From: Arthrobacter sp. B1805
GTDB lineage: Bacteria; Actinomycetota; Actinomycetes; Actinomycetales; Micrococcaceae
Reading direction: 5' to 3'
DNA length: 64,000 bases
Assembly (NCBI RefSeq): GCF_002929745.1
Contig: NZ_PJIQ01000006.1
Location: 1 to 64,000 of the forward strand
Under the pieces are notes generated by a model. That model saw nothing but the letters and a program-made list of their open reading frames with translations, made no database searches and had not been told where the DNA came from. Position 1 is the stretch's first letter; each line of letters starts with the position of its first letter. The position numbers and the translations under genes are program-made. Shown here one piece after another: positions 15,445-24,096 of this stretch.

Positions 15445-18400
15445 ATGCCCCGATCCGGTCTCCAACGCGCCCTTTTCACCTCCCCGCTTCTCGCCGGGGT
15501 CACGATCCTCGGTCTCTCCGTCGCCGGGACACCCGCGCTCGCGCTCGATCCACCGCCTCCACCCGCCGCCGCTGAGGCACAGTCGTCGCTTCCCGTTCCG
15601 ACGAACCTGCGCATGGCACGCGTGACGGAGACGTCCGTGATGCTGCGCTGGAACGAGGTCCGGGGCGCCACCGGCTACGTCATCTCTAGGGCGGATTCGG
15701 TGGGTGGCGACTACGTGCAGGTCGCGGAGACCGGCGGTGATGTCTTCGCCACCGATCCGTCCGTCGACACCTCGACGCCGCACTTCTACCGTGTCCAGGC
15801 ACGTGGAACGGACGGCATCACCGCTCCGTCCGCCGCGACGGCGTCGAGCTTCTACAACAACCCGCCCGCGCTGCCCGACGGCGGATTGCTCACGTTCGAC
15901 CTCGGCTCCGGTGCGCTGGCGCCGGGCGCCGCGCGGTTGGACGCATCGTCCGCCTATGGCGCCACCTCGCGGGCGGGATTCGTCGATCCGTCGGAGGTCA
16001 CGGCTACCGACCGCGGGACGCCGGACGCCACGCGCTCCGACTTCGTGACGGTCGGCGACACCGATCTCGTCGTCGATCTCCCCAATGGCGACTACACCGT
16101 GGGCCTCACGGCCGGCGACGCCGCGGGCGCGACGGACATCGCGATCGTGGCCGAGCAGATGACCAAGGTGCAGCCCACGGCGCGCACTGCAGGGCAGTAC
16201 CTCGAGATGTCCTTCGACATCGCCGTCGTCGACGGCCAGCTCAACCTCGACTTCGCCGGGACGGCGGCCAACCTGAACGCGCTGACCATCAAGCGCCAGG
16301 CGGACCGCGCACAGGCCCCGACGCCGACGGTCTGGGTCACGGGTGACTCGACGGTACAGACGTACCGGTCGGATGTCGCACCGCAGGCGGGCTGGGGGCA
16401 GATGATCGACCGCTATCTCGACGACGACGTCGCCGTGGACAACCGGGCGATCGGCGGCCGCAGTTCCAAGAACTTCATTAGCCAGGGCCGCCTCGACGAG
16501 GTGCTCCGCGGCATCAAGCCGGGGGACTACCTGTTCGTGCAGTTCGGCCACAACGACAACAGCTACGGTGTCGACGACCGCTTCGCCGCCCCCGCCGACT
16601 ACTACGAGTACCTCCGGACGTACGTGGACGGCGCGCAACAGCGCGGTGCGACGCCGGTGCTCGTCACCCCGGTGTCCCGACGGGCGTTCGGGACCGACGG
16701 CAAGGCCGTGGTGTCCTTCCCCGCCTACGTCGAAGCCGTGCAGAAGCTGGCCGCGGAGACCGGCACGCCGATCGTCGACCTCGCGGCATCGAGCCGCGCC
16801 TACCTCGACGAGATCGGAGCGGAGGCAGCCAAGTCGGTTTACCTCCACGTCCCGGCCGGCGTCTACCCGAGCAGGCCCACGGGCACGGTGGATGACACCC
16901 ACTTCCAGGAGTACGGCGCCATCCAGATGGCCCGCCTGGTCGCCGACGGCGTCGCGGGGCTCGACATCCCGCTGGCCGCCGAGGTCGAGGAAGCCGAACC
17001 GCCGGCGGCAGTGCCGGCAGCTCCGGCCGGGGTCGTCGTCGCGAGCGTCTCCAACTCCACCGCACAGCTCACCTGGGGCGCCGTGGAGGGCGCGGACATC
17101 TACCGCGTGTTCAGGAAGGACGCGGGGACGGGGGACGAAGCGTACGCCCTCGTGGCGACCTCGACCCTTCCGCAGGCGGCCGTGCCGGGCCTTGCTGAAG
17201 GCAGGGAGTACGACGTGCGCGTCGTCGCCGTCAACGGGCGCGGAGAGTCGGCCCCGTCCGCGGCTGTGCGCGTCGCCACGAAGTCGCCCCTCCACCGCTT
17301 CGACGTCCAGCAGGCCGGATCGCCGGTGATGCCCGGCTACACCGAGGTCAACCAGACGAGCGCCTACTCGGCACAGCGTGGCTGGGGCTTCCTCAACACC
17401 ACGGGACTGGCCGGTCGGGATCGCGGGATCGCGTTCACGCCGCCGCCCACGGACCTCGAGCGCGACTTCCTGCTGCCGACGCCGAGCCACGACTTCGCCG
17501 TCGACGTACCGAACGGCTCCTACGCCGTGAGGACGTACAGCGGTGACTGGATCGGCACGAGCCGCTCCAACGTGCAGCTCGAGGGCAAGGACTTCGGATC
17601 GGCCAACGCCGGCCGTGCCGCCGTCGCACAGAAGACCAGCGAGCCCGTCCTCGTCACCGACGGCCAGCTCAACCTCGTGATGACGGGGACGTCGTCGCGC
17701 CTCAACGGCATCGAGATCACGCCGCTGCAGCTGGCGCCGTCGGACCTCGCGCTGACGGACCTCAGCATCGACGGGGCCGGTGTCGCCGTGTCTCTCACCT
17801 GGCAGGCGGCCGAGGGAGCCGCGGGCTACCGCGTGTACCGCACGGCGTCCGGCTCCAGGGAGCTGGTCGCGATCGGCGACACGAAGGACACCGCGTTCAC
17901 GGACACGACGGCGGACGTCGGGCTCGAGTACACGTACACCGTCGTGGCCCTCGCAGCGGGGGGCACCGAGTCCGTCGCGTCGAACGCGCTGGTACTCACC
18001 ACGGTGGATCCGGACGTCCCGACGGCACCCGTGCCTACCGGGCTCACACTCGGCGCCGTCAACAAGAACGACGTCACGATCAACTGGACGCCGTCGGACG
18101 GAGCCCTGTTCTACCAGGTGTACCGCGCCGAGCCGAAGGCCGACGGCACGCTCGGCGACTTCGAAGCCGTGGGCCGGGCCGACAGCGCGAGCTACACGGA
18201 CCGCGATGTCCTCACGACCATCGAGTACACGTATGCAGTCGCTGCCGTGAACGCCGGCGGCGCCTCCGAGCGGTCCTCGACGATCACCTCTCCGGCGGCC
18301 ACCACGCTGCAGCGCCAGGCCGAGCGGCTGGACCGGGCACCCGTGGCGGTGCAAAGCGAGGGCGGCGTCTACGTGGGGTGGCGCATGCTCGGCCTGGACG

Positions 18401-20463
18401 ACGACGGCATCGCCTTCCACGTCTACCGCGACGGCGAGCGCGTCACGGATTCCCCCGTCACGGCGAGCACGAACCTGCTCGACAAGGAGGGCTCGGCGGA
18501 ATCGGTGTACCGCGTGAGTGAGGTCGTCGACGGCGTCGAGCGCTGGGCCACCGAGGACTTCACGGTCTGGGACCAGCAGTACCTCGACGTCCCGATCGAG
18601 AAGCCAGCGGACGCCGTCACCAAGGACGGCCAGCCGTACTCCTACAAGGCCGGTGATGCCTCCGTGGGCGACGTCGACGGCGACGGTGAGTACGAGGTCA
18701 TCCTCAAGTGGGATCCCACCAACAGCCGCGACAACTCGCAGGCCGGCTACACCGGGACCGTCTACATCGATGCCTACAAGCTCGACGGAACGCGCCTGTG
18801 GCGTATCGACCTCGGGAAGAACATCCGGGCCGGCGCGCACTACACGCAGTTCCAGGTCTTCGACCTCGACGGCAACGGGAAGGCGGAGGTCACCCTGAAG
18901 ACCGCCGACGGCACCGTGGACGGCGCGGGCACCGTCATCGGCGACCCTGCGGCCGACCACCGGAACTCCTCCGGCTACGTCCTCAGCGGCCCCGAATACC
19001 TCACGGTGTTCGACGGCGCGACGGGCGCGGCGGTCGACACGATCGACTACGTCCCGGCCCGGGGCGCCGTCGGATCGTGGGGCGACACCTATGGCAACCG
19101 CGTGGACCGCTTCCTGGCCGGCGTGGCCTACCTCGACGGCGAGAAGCCGAGCGTCGTCTTCAGTCGCGGCTACTACACCCGCGCCGTGATCGCCGCCTTC
19201 GACTTCGACGGCACCAACCTCACCTCGCGCTGGACGTTCGACTCCGACGAGTCGGGCAGCCAGTACCGGGGACAGGGCAACCACGAGTTCTCGGTGGCGG
19301 ATGTCGACGGGGACCAGAAGGACGAGATCGTCTTCGGGTCCATGACCATCGACGACGACGGCGAGGCGCTGTACACCACGGGCCTCGGCCACGGCGACGC
19401 CCTGCACGTCTCCGACTTCGACCCGACCAACCCGGGTCTCGAGGTCTTCGCGGCGCACGAGGACATGAACTCCTCCGGCAACCGCGGTGCGACCTACCGC
19501 GACGCCGCGACGGGTGAGATCCTCTGGTCCATCCCTGCCGCCCGCGACACCGGCCGTGCGGCCATGGCTGACATCGATCCGAACCACCCCGGCGCGGAGG
19601 GCTGGGCGATCGGCGGGGACGCCGCCTACAACTCGCCGGTCGGTCAGCTCCGCTCGTCCTCCGGCGAACTGCTGTCGGAGAAGATTCCGGCGGCGAACTT
19701 CGTCACCTGGTGGGACGGCGACCTGCTGCGCGAGATCACGGACAACGACTACGATGCGGCGGCGGCCGCCGGAGTCCCGACCATCTCGAAGTGGAACCCT
19801 GCCACGCAGGAGTCCGAGGAGATCTACCGGGCCGAGGGCACGCTGAGCAACAACACCACGAAGGCGAACCCCGCCCTGCAGGCGGACCTCTTCGGTGACT
19901 GGCGCGAGGAGATCATGACGCGCACCGACGATTCGTCCGCACTGCGCATCGCGACGACGGTCGACGTCACCGATCACCGCATCAGGACGCTGCAGTCGGA
20001 TCCGGTGTACCGGCTGGGCGTGGCGTGGCAGAACACCGCGTACAACCAGCCGCCGCACACCTCCTACTTCCTCGGGAAGGACATGCAGGAGCCTGCGGCA
20101 CCGAGCATCTCCTACACGGGCGAGGACACAGGGCCGGGCGAACTCGTGAACCCGGAGCCGTCCTTCGTGCCGGGCCCCGCGGGAGCGAAGGACCTCAAGG
20201 ACGCCACCGGCGTCGACCTCGGTCTCGCGGGCGAGAAGTTCGGCCGCGGGCCCAGCGAGGTAACGCTGGAGAACCTCGAAGCGGGCGAGTGGTACTACGT
20301 GTACCTCAACGGCTCGGGGCTCGGCTGGCGGCAGGCGTCCGACGACGGCGAGGTCACCGTGACTACGCCCGCGGACACCCGCCCGGGCAACAACAAGGTC
20401 GTCGTGTACTCCGGCGACGGTGCACTCCATGGCTGGGAGGCGCTCCGGGTCACCGGCAGCTGA
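15445..20463 (+). CDS. Secreted rhamnogalacturonan acetylesterase (CE12-type) - rhamnogalacturonan lyase (PL11-type) fusion
   Basis: A 1672-residue exported enzyme for pectin breakdown. Domains in order: signal peptide (1-34), fibronectin type III (51-135) and a beta-sandwich (145-290). Next is an SGNH acetylesterase of the YesT/CE12 type (295-510) with WVTGDSTVQTY (nucleophile S302), QFGHND (N370) and DDTHF (D483, H486). It is followed by FN3 (530-612), a second copy of the beta-sandwich (618-740), two FN3 units (about 766-950), and a YesW-like PL11 lyase domain (about 953-1555). The lyase has VGWRMLGLDDDGIAFHVYRD, several DxDGDG calcium loops such as VGDVDGDGEYEVILKWDPT, and GAHYTQFQVFDLDGNGKAEV. 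The C-terminal domain (1570-1672) is unassigned. It would deacetylate and cut the rhamnogalacturonan-I backbone outside the cell. AGAAGG precedes the ATG. A strong hairpin follows the stop. Confidence 0.93.
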   Translation: MPRSGLQRALFTSPLLAGVTILGLSVAGTPALALDPPPPPAAAEAQSSLPVPTNLRMARVTETSVMLRWNEVRGATGYVISRADSVGGDYVQVAETGGDVFATDPSVDTSTPHFYRVQARGTDGITAPSAATASSFYNNPPALPDGGLLTFDLGSGALAPGAARLDASSAYGATSRAGFVDPSEVTATDRGTPDATRSDFVTVGDTDLVVDLPNGDYTVGLTAGDAAGATDIAIVAEQMTKVQPTARTAGQYLEMSFDIAVVDGQLNLDFAGTAANLNALTIKRQADRAQAPTPTVWVTGDSTVQTYRSDVAPQAGWGQMIDRYLDDDVAVDNRAIGGRSSKNFISQGRLDEVLRGIKPGDYLFVQFGHNDNSYGVDDRFAAPADYYEYLRTYVDGAQQRGATPVLVTPVSRRAFGTDGKAVVSFPAYVEAVQKLAAETGTPIVDLAASSRAYLDEIGAEAAKSVYLHVPAGVYPSRPTGTVDDTHFQEYGAIQMARLVADGVAGLDIPLAAEVEEAEPPAAVPAAPAGVVVASVSNSTAQLTWGAVEGADIYRVFRKDAGTGDEAYALVATSTLPQAAVPGLAEGREYDVRVVAVNGRGESAPSAAVRVATKSPLHRFDVQQAGSPVMPGYTEVNQTSAYSAQRGWGFLNTTGLAGRDRGIAFTPPPTDLERDFLLPTPSHDFAVDVPNGSYAVRTYSGDWIGTSRSNVQLEGKDFGSANAGRAAVAQKTSEPVLVTDGQLNLVMTGTSSRLNGIEITPLQLAPSDLALTDLSIDGAGVAVSLTWQAAEGAAGYRVYRTASGSRELVAIGDTKDTAFTDTTADVGLEYTYTVVALAAGGTESVASNALVLTTVDPDVPTAPVPTGLTLGAVNKNDVTINWTPSDGALFYQVYRAEPKADGTLGDFEAVGRADSASYTDRDVLTTIEYTYAVAAVNAGGASERSSTITSPAATTLQRQAERLDRAPVAVQSEGGVYVGWRMLGLDDDGIAFHVYRDGERVTDSPVTASTNLLDKEGSAESVYRVSEVVDGVERWATEDFTVWDQQYLDVPIEKPADAVTKDGQPYSYKAGDASVGDVDGDGEYEVILKWDPTNSRDNSQAGYTGTVYIDAYKLDGTRLWRIDLGKNIRAGAHYTQFQVFDLDGNGKAEVTLKTADGTVDGAGTVIGDPAADHRNSSGYVLSGPEYLTVFDGATGAAVDTIDYVPARGAVGSWGDTYGNRVDRFLAGVAYLDGEKPSVVFSRGYYTRAVIAAFDFDGTNLTSRWTFDSDESGSQYRGQGNHEFSVADVDGDQKDEIVFGSMTIDDDGEALYTTGLGHGDALHVSDFDPTNPGLEVFAAHEDMNSSGNRGATYRDAATGEILWSIPAARDTGRAAMADIDPNHPGAEGWAIGGDAAYNSPVGQLRSSSGELLSEKIPAANFVTWWDGDLLREITDNDYDAAAAAGVPTISKWNPATQESEEIYRAEGTLSNNTTKANPALQADLFGDWREEIMTRTDDSSALRIATTVDVTDHRIRTLQSDPVYRLGVAWQNTAYNQPPHTSYFLGKDMQEPAAPSISYTGEDTGPGELVNPEPSFVPGPAGAKDLKDATGVDLGLAGEKFGRGPSEVTLENLEAGEWYYVYLNGSGLGWRQASDDGEVTVTTPADTRPGNNKVVVYSGDGALHGWEALRVTGS

Positions 20464-20483
20464 CGGCGAGCACAACGGACACC

Positions 20484-20518
20484 GCAGGGGCCCGGACGTT
20501 CGACGTCCGGGCCCCTGC
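20484..20518 (+). terminator. Hairpin terminator after the rhamnogalacturonan enzyme gene
   Basis: A perfect 15-bp stem, GCAGGGGCCCGGACG (20484-20498) with its complement at 20504-20518 and a TTCGA loop, begins 21 nt after the stop codon. There is no run of T, as is common for actinobacterial terminators. Confidence 0.75.
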
Positions 20519-20599
20519 CCTGTCCGCCGGCGGGTCAGGACTGCTCAGGGCCCTTGCTAAGCTCTCGACGAAACAATCACGACTTCGAGGGAGCAGGCA

Positions 20600-21874
20600 G
20601 TGGCTGAGGGTGCGCGTACGGACGTCGACGGGCTCGAGAAACCGAAGTGGAGGATCGTCGGACCAGGGCTGCTGGCCGCGGCGACCGGCGTCGGCGCCGG
20701 CGACCTCGTCGCCACCCTGATAGCTGGCAGCCAGTACGGGTACGCGCTGCTGTGGGCCGCGGTGATCGGTTGCGTCCTCAAGATCATCCTCGTCGAGGGA
20801 GTGGGTCGCTGGTACCTCGCCACGGGCAAGACCATCTTCCAGGGCTGGCGGACCCTCGGCGTCTGGACCAGCTGGTACTTCGGCCCGTACATCGTCATCT
20901 GGGGTTTCGTGTACGGCGCGACCGCGATGAGCTCCACGGCGTTGCCACTCCAGGCACTACTCCCCGCGATCCCGCTCAACGTCTTCGCGGTGGCCTCGGG
21001 GCTGATCGGCCTCGCCCTGGTGTGGTTCGGCCGGTACGGGCTCTTCGAGAAGATCATGACCGTGATGATCGCCATCATGTTCATCTCGGTGGTCGGCTCG
21101 GCCGTCCTCGCCCTGCCGAACATCCCGTCGATGCTCACCGGGCTGGTACCCACCCTCCCTGCCGGCTCCGTCTTCTACGTGCTGGGGCTCGCCGGCGGCG
21201 TCGGAGGCACCATCACCCTCGCGGCCTACGGGTACTGGCTGCGGGAGAAAGGGTGGAACCGGCCCAAGTGGATGAACGTCATGCGGGTGGACAACACGGT
21301 GGCGTACACCGTGACCGGCATCTTCGTGGTCTGCATGCTCATCCTGGGCGCCGAGCTGCTCTACTCCGCGAACATCTCGCTCCAGACGGGCGACCGCGGC
21401 CTGCTCGACATGGGCGAAGTGCTCGAGGACCGCTACGGGGTCGTCTGGGCGAAGGTCTTCCTGGTGGGTTTCTGGGCGTCGTCGTTCTCCTCGCTGCTGG
21501 GCGTGTGGCACGGCGTCAGCCTCATGTTCGCCGACTTCTGGGCGAACTTCCGCAAGAAGGCGGACGACCTCTCCGACGACGACGCTCCGGGCGCCACCAG
21601 CAAGCCGGCACGTGCATACATGCTGTGGCTGACCGTTCCGCCGATGCTGCTGCTGCTCATCGGACGGCCCTTCTTCCTGATCCTGCTCTACGGGGTCCTC
21701 GGTTCCTTCTTCATGCCGTTCCTGGCCATCACGCTCCTGGTCCTCCTGAACAGCACCCGGCTCGCGAAGGAATGGCGGAACAAGTGGCTGTCGAACGTGT
21801 TCCTCACGGTCACGACCATCGTGTTCCTCGTCCTTGGCGCGAACGAACTCGTCAAGGCGGTCTCCGGAGGCTGA
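20600..21874 (+). CDS. Nramp-family (SLC11-like) transporter lacking the DPGN motif
   Basis: A 424-residue membrane protein of the Nramp/SLC11 family with about eleven hydrophobic segments. The first helix reads GPGLLAAATGVGAGDLVATL followed by IAGSQYGYALLWA, which aligns to the Nramp TM1 pattern. The canonical metal-binding DPGN is replaced by a GAGD sequence. The sixth helix region GLAGGVGGTITLAAYGYWLR lacks the usual MPH. Classic Mn/Fe Nramp proteins need these residues, so the transported ion is probably different; Nramp-related magnesium transporters and other divergent clades are known. GTG 20600 is preceded by GAGGGAG. It is followed, after a promoter, by a thiamine-binding protein gene. 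Confidence 0.85.
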   Translation: MAEGARTDVDGLEKPKWRIVGPGLLAAATGVGAGDLVATLIAGSQYGYALLWAAVIGCVLKIILVEGVGRWYLATGKTIFQGWRTLGVWTSWYFGPYIVIWGFVYGATAMSSTALPLQALLPAIPLNVFAVASGLIGLALVWFGRYGLFEKIMTVMIAIMFISVVGSAVLALPNIPSMLTGLVPTLPAGSVFYVLGLAGGVGGTITLAAYGYWLREKGWNRPKWMNVMRVDNTVAYTVTGIFVVCMLILGAELLYSANISLQTGDRGLLDMGEVLEDRYGVVWAKVFLVGFWASSFSSLLGVWHGVSLMFADFWANFRKKADDLSDDDAPGATSKPARAYMLWLTVPPMLLLLIGRPFFLILLYGVLGSFFMPFLAITLLVLLNSTRLAKEWRNKWLSNVFLTVTTIVFLVLGANELVKAVSGG

Positions 21875-21894
21875 CCCGCGGCGGGGGTGCATGC

Positions 21895-21900
21895 CAGACT
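21895..21900 (+). promoter_or_regulatory. -10-like hexamer, leaderless arrangement
   Basis: CAGACT ends 6 nt before ATG 21907. It resembles the TAGACT seen before pyrE at the same distance. Confidence 0.4.
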
Positions 21901-21906
21901 GGGGTC

Positions 21907-22248
21907 ATGCTCGTAGCCTTCAGTGTCGCCCCGTCCGGAACGTCCGACCTCTCCCGCGAGAACCCCGACGGGTCCGTGCACGACGCCGTGGCCGCCGCAG
22001 TGGCCGTCGTCCGTGAATCCGGACTGCCGAACCACACCGACTCGATGTTCACCACGATCGAGGGGGACTGGGACGAGGTGATGGCCGTGGTCAAGAACGC
22101 GACGGAGGCAGTGGGCCGCTACGGCAGCCGCGTCTCCCTCGTGCTGAAGGCGGACATCCGCCCGGGCCGCACGGGCGAGCTGACCGGCAAGGTCGAGCGG
22201 CTCGAGGCGGCGCTCACCGAGCAGGAACAGTTCGAGGGCCACTCCTGA
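21907..22248 (+). CDS. Thiamine-binding protein (MTH1187/YkoF-like, YqgV family)
   Basis: A 113-residue protein of the MTH1187/YqgV thiamine-binding family, small ferredoxin-fold cytoplasmic proteins. It opens MLVAFSVAPSGTSDLSRENP and continues VHDAVAAAVAVVRESGLPNH, then DSMFTTIEGDWDEVMAVVKN. These are the family's core strand-helix units, with the conserved Ser/Asp near the ligand site. The end is VSLVLKADIRPGRTGELTGK. The exact role in thiamine handling is not established. It follows the Nramp-like gene by 32 bp and has its own leaderless-type promoter. Confidence 0.85.
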   Translation: MLVAFSVAPSGTSDLSRENPDGSVHDAVAAAVAVVRESGLPNHTDSMFTTIEGDWDEVMAVVKNATEAVGRYGSRVSLVLKADIRPGRTGELTGKVERLEAALTEQEQFEGHS

Positions 22249-22282
22249 CGCGACAGCCGGTCACTCCATAGCCTCAGGACAC

Positions 22283-22288
22283 TAAACT
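22283..22288 (+). promoter_or_regulatory. -10 element deciding a GTG start
   Basis: TAAACT ends 6 nt before GTG 22295 and only 3 nt before the preceding in-frame GTG 22292. A transcript start 6-7 nt after the hexamer would place GTG 22295 at the mRNA 5' end. Confidence 0.55.
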
Positions 22289-22294
22289 GGCGTG

Positions 22295-22831
22295 GTGACA
22301 CAGCCCTTGCTGACGCTGCCCTACCTGATCCGACCGGCCACCGTGGACGACGCCGAGGCGTATGCCCGCACGCACGTCGCAGCCCTGCACGAGGCGTACG
22401 AGCACATTATGCCGCCGGAGTATCACGAGTACTACGACGCCGAGCTACCCGCCATCATCGAACGGCGGCGCGCAGCCTTCGAGGAAGCGGAGGGAACGTC
22501 GGGCAGCGCGCGGAGCTGGCTGGCCTGCGACGACGGCGGCCCCGTGGGCATCGCGACCTCCGGCCCGGGGCGCGACGAGGACAGGCCCGACTTCGAGCTG
22601 CACCACCTCTACACGCTGCGGTCCACGCATGGCACGGGCCTCGGGCAGCGGCTGCTCGACACCGCCATCGGGACCCGCGCGGCCTACCTCTGGATCCTCG
22701 ACGACAACCCGCGGGCCGAGCGCTTCTACCTCCGCAACGGCTTCGTGCCGGACGGCACCAGGATGCTCTGCGGACCCACGTGGCACCACAAGCCCATGTT
22801 CCGCATGCACCGCCCCGACCAGCCGGGCTAG
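22295..22831 (+). CDS. GNAT-family N-acetyltransferase
   Basis: A 178-residue acetyl-CoA-dependent N-acetyltransferase of the GNAT fold. It shows the N-terminal YLIRPATVDDAEAYARTHVA, a central strand SWLACDDGGPVGIATSGP, and motif A FELHHLYTLRSTHGTGLGQR, whose GTGLGQ loop is the pyrophosphate-binding Q/RxxGxG/A equivalent. The C-terminal AYLWILDDNPRAERFYLRNG, then FVPDGTRM, is the FYxxxGF motif. GTG 22295 is taken as the start because of the -10 placement. The substrate amine is unknown; related proteins modify toxins, antibiotics or ribosomal proteins. Confidence 0.9.
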   Translation: MTQPLLTLPYLIRPATVDDAEAYARTHVAALHEAYEHIMPPEYHEYYDAELPAIIERRRAAFEEAEGTSGSARSWLACDDGGPVGIATSGPGRDEDRPDFELHHLYTLRSTHGTGLGQRLLDTAIGTRAAYLWILDDNPRAERFYLRNGFVPDGTRMLCGPTWHHKPMFRMHRPDQPG

Positions 22832-23043
22832 CACCGCGGGCAGGCGCTGCCCCGACTGGCCCGGCACTGCGCGCCGTTGTACGCGCCGTTCCCGCGATAC
22901 GGCTCGGGGGAGCGCAACCAGCGACAATTGGACCGAACGTCCACCGGTCGTTCCGGCATCGACCGGTACCGGGCGGGCGCAGCAAGCACCCACAGGAACC
23001 GCTCGGTCTCCCGTTGGAACGACGACTCGAAGAGGCTTTACTG

Positions 23044-23856
23044 ATGGCGAAACCCGCGGGTGCGCGCCCGGAGATCGGCGAGTTCCCCATCGACACCGGT
23101 ACCTGCGAGCTCGAGCCGGACCCGTACAACGCCAACGGCTGGGTATTGCGCATCAACGGAGTACCCAGCTCGCACATCGACCTCGCCGACCCACTCCGGC
23201 TCGACTTCGAGTACATGCGGTGGATCGCATCCCTCGTCGACTCCCGCTGGGCGGCGTCCGAGAAGCTCCGCGTCCTGCACCTCGGAGGAGGGGCCTGCTC
23301 GCTCGCCCGCCGGTTCGCAACCTCCCACCCGCAGGCACGCCAGGTCGTCGTCGAGCTGGACGGACGACTGGCGGAGCTGGTGCGTGAGTGGTTCGACCTC
23401 CCGCGGGCGCCCCTCGTCCGTATCCGGGTGGGCGAGGCGCGGGCCGTCACGGAGTCGCTCAGTGAGCAGAGCCGCGATCTCGTGATCCGCGATGTCTTCG
23501 CCGGGAGCGTCACTCCCGAGCCGCTCACCACGCTGGAATTCACGCAGGCTGCCAAGCGTGTGCTCGCCGCGGACGGCGTCTACGTGGTCAACTGCGGAGA
23601 CGGCCCGGACCTGTCGATGGCCAGACGCGAAGCGGCCACCATCGGAGAGGCGTTCGACCACACCGTCGTTATCGCCGACCCCGCCATGCTCAAGGGCAGG
23701 CGCTATGGCAACGTGATCATCGCCGGGAGCGACGCTCCGCTGGCCGGGGACCCGGGGCTGGCACGCGAACTGCTCGGCGGTGGCGTTCCGGCGCAGATCT
23801 GGCAGGACGCCCGGGTGAGGTCCTTCGCGGCCGGGGCACGCATTCTCACGGACTGA
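23044..23856 (+). CDS. Spermidine synthase-like class I methyltransferase-fold protein
   Basis: A 270-residue protein with the spermidine-synthase-type Rossmann fold. Motif I is LRVLHLGGGACSLARRFATS (near residues 77-96), the strand-2 acid is in QVVVELDGRLAELVREW, and a post-motif segment DLVIRDVFAGSVTPEPLTTL occupies the aminopropyl-acceptor region. True polyamine synthases have a conserved DSTDP-type gate loop, replaced here by RDVFAGS, so it may not make spermidine. Similar unassigned proteins are common in actinobacteria. The ATG at 23044 gives the normal start; the frame stays open upstream into the GNAT gene but is not convincing there. About 210 bp of featureless sequence precede it. 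Confidence 0.8.
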   Translation: MAKPAGARPEIGEFPIDTGTCELEPDPYNANGWVLRINGVPSSHIDLADPLRLDFEYMRWIASLVDSRWAASEKLRVLHLGGGACSLARRFATSHPQARQVVVELDGRLAELVREWFDLPRAPLVRIRVGEARAVTESLSEQSRDLVIRDVFAGSVTPEPLTTLEFTQAAKRVLAADGVYVVNCGDGPDLSMARREAATIGEAFDHTVVIADPAMLKGRRYGNVIIAGSDAPLAGDPGLARELLGGGVPAQIWQDARVRSFAAGARILTD

Positions 23857-24084
23857 CCAGGCGTAGCGGGCCCGGTGGTGGCTGACGACGGGCCACGCCG
23901 AGTCGCTCAGGGCCGACCGGCGGGAAGCAAGGGGTCACGGGCGGGCCGTCGCTTGACGTCGCGGACGACGCCGGCGACCCGGGCGGGGCCTGCGGGGACC
24001 GGAAACTCGCAAGCCCGAGGTGTCCGAAGCGTCAACCCGGCCGAGGATGAACGGGGGCCACGGGCACCCCGAACAGCCCGGCAC

Positions 24085-24090
24085 TAGGCT
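24085..24090 (+). promoter_or_regulatory. -10 element, leaderless arrangement
   Basis: TAGGCT ends 6 nt before GTG 24097 of the antiporter gene, with no ribosome site between. Confidence 0.55.
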
Positions 24091-24096
24091 GGCAGC

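Noticed and set aside
14206-20475. A continuous minus-strand open frame of about 2089 codons
   Set aside because: Only its last 307 codons (14206-15126) encode a protein, the AEC transporter. The remainder is antisense to the rhamnogalacturonan enzyme gene and reads as low-complexity Arg/Val/Gly sequence, a known artefact of high-GC coding DNA.
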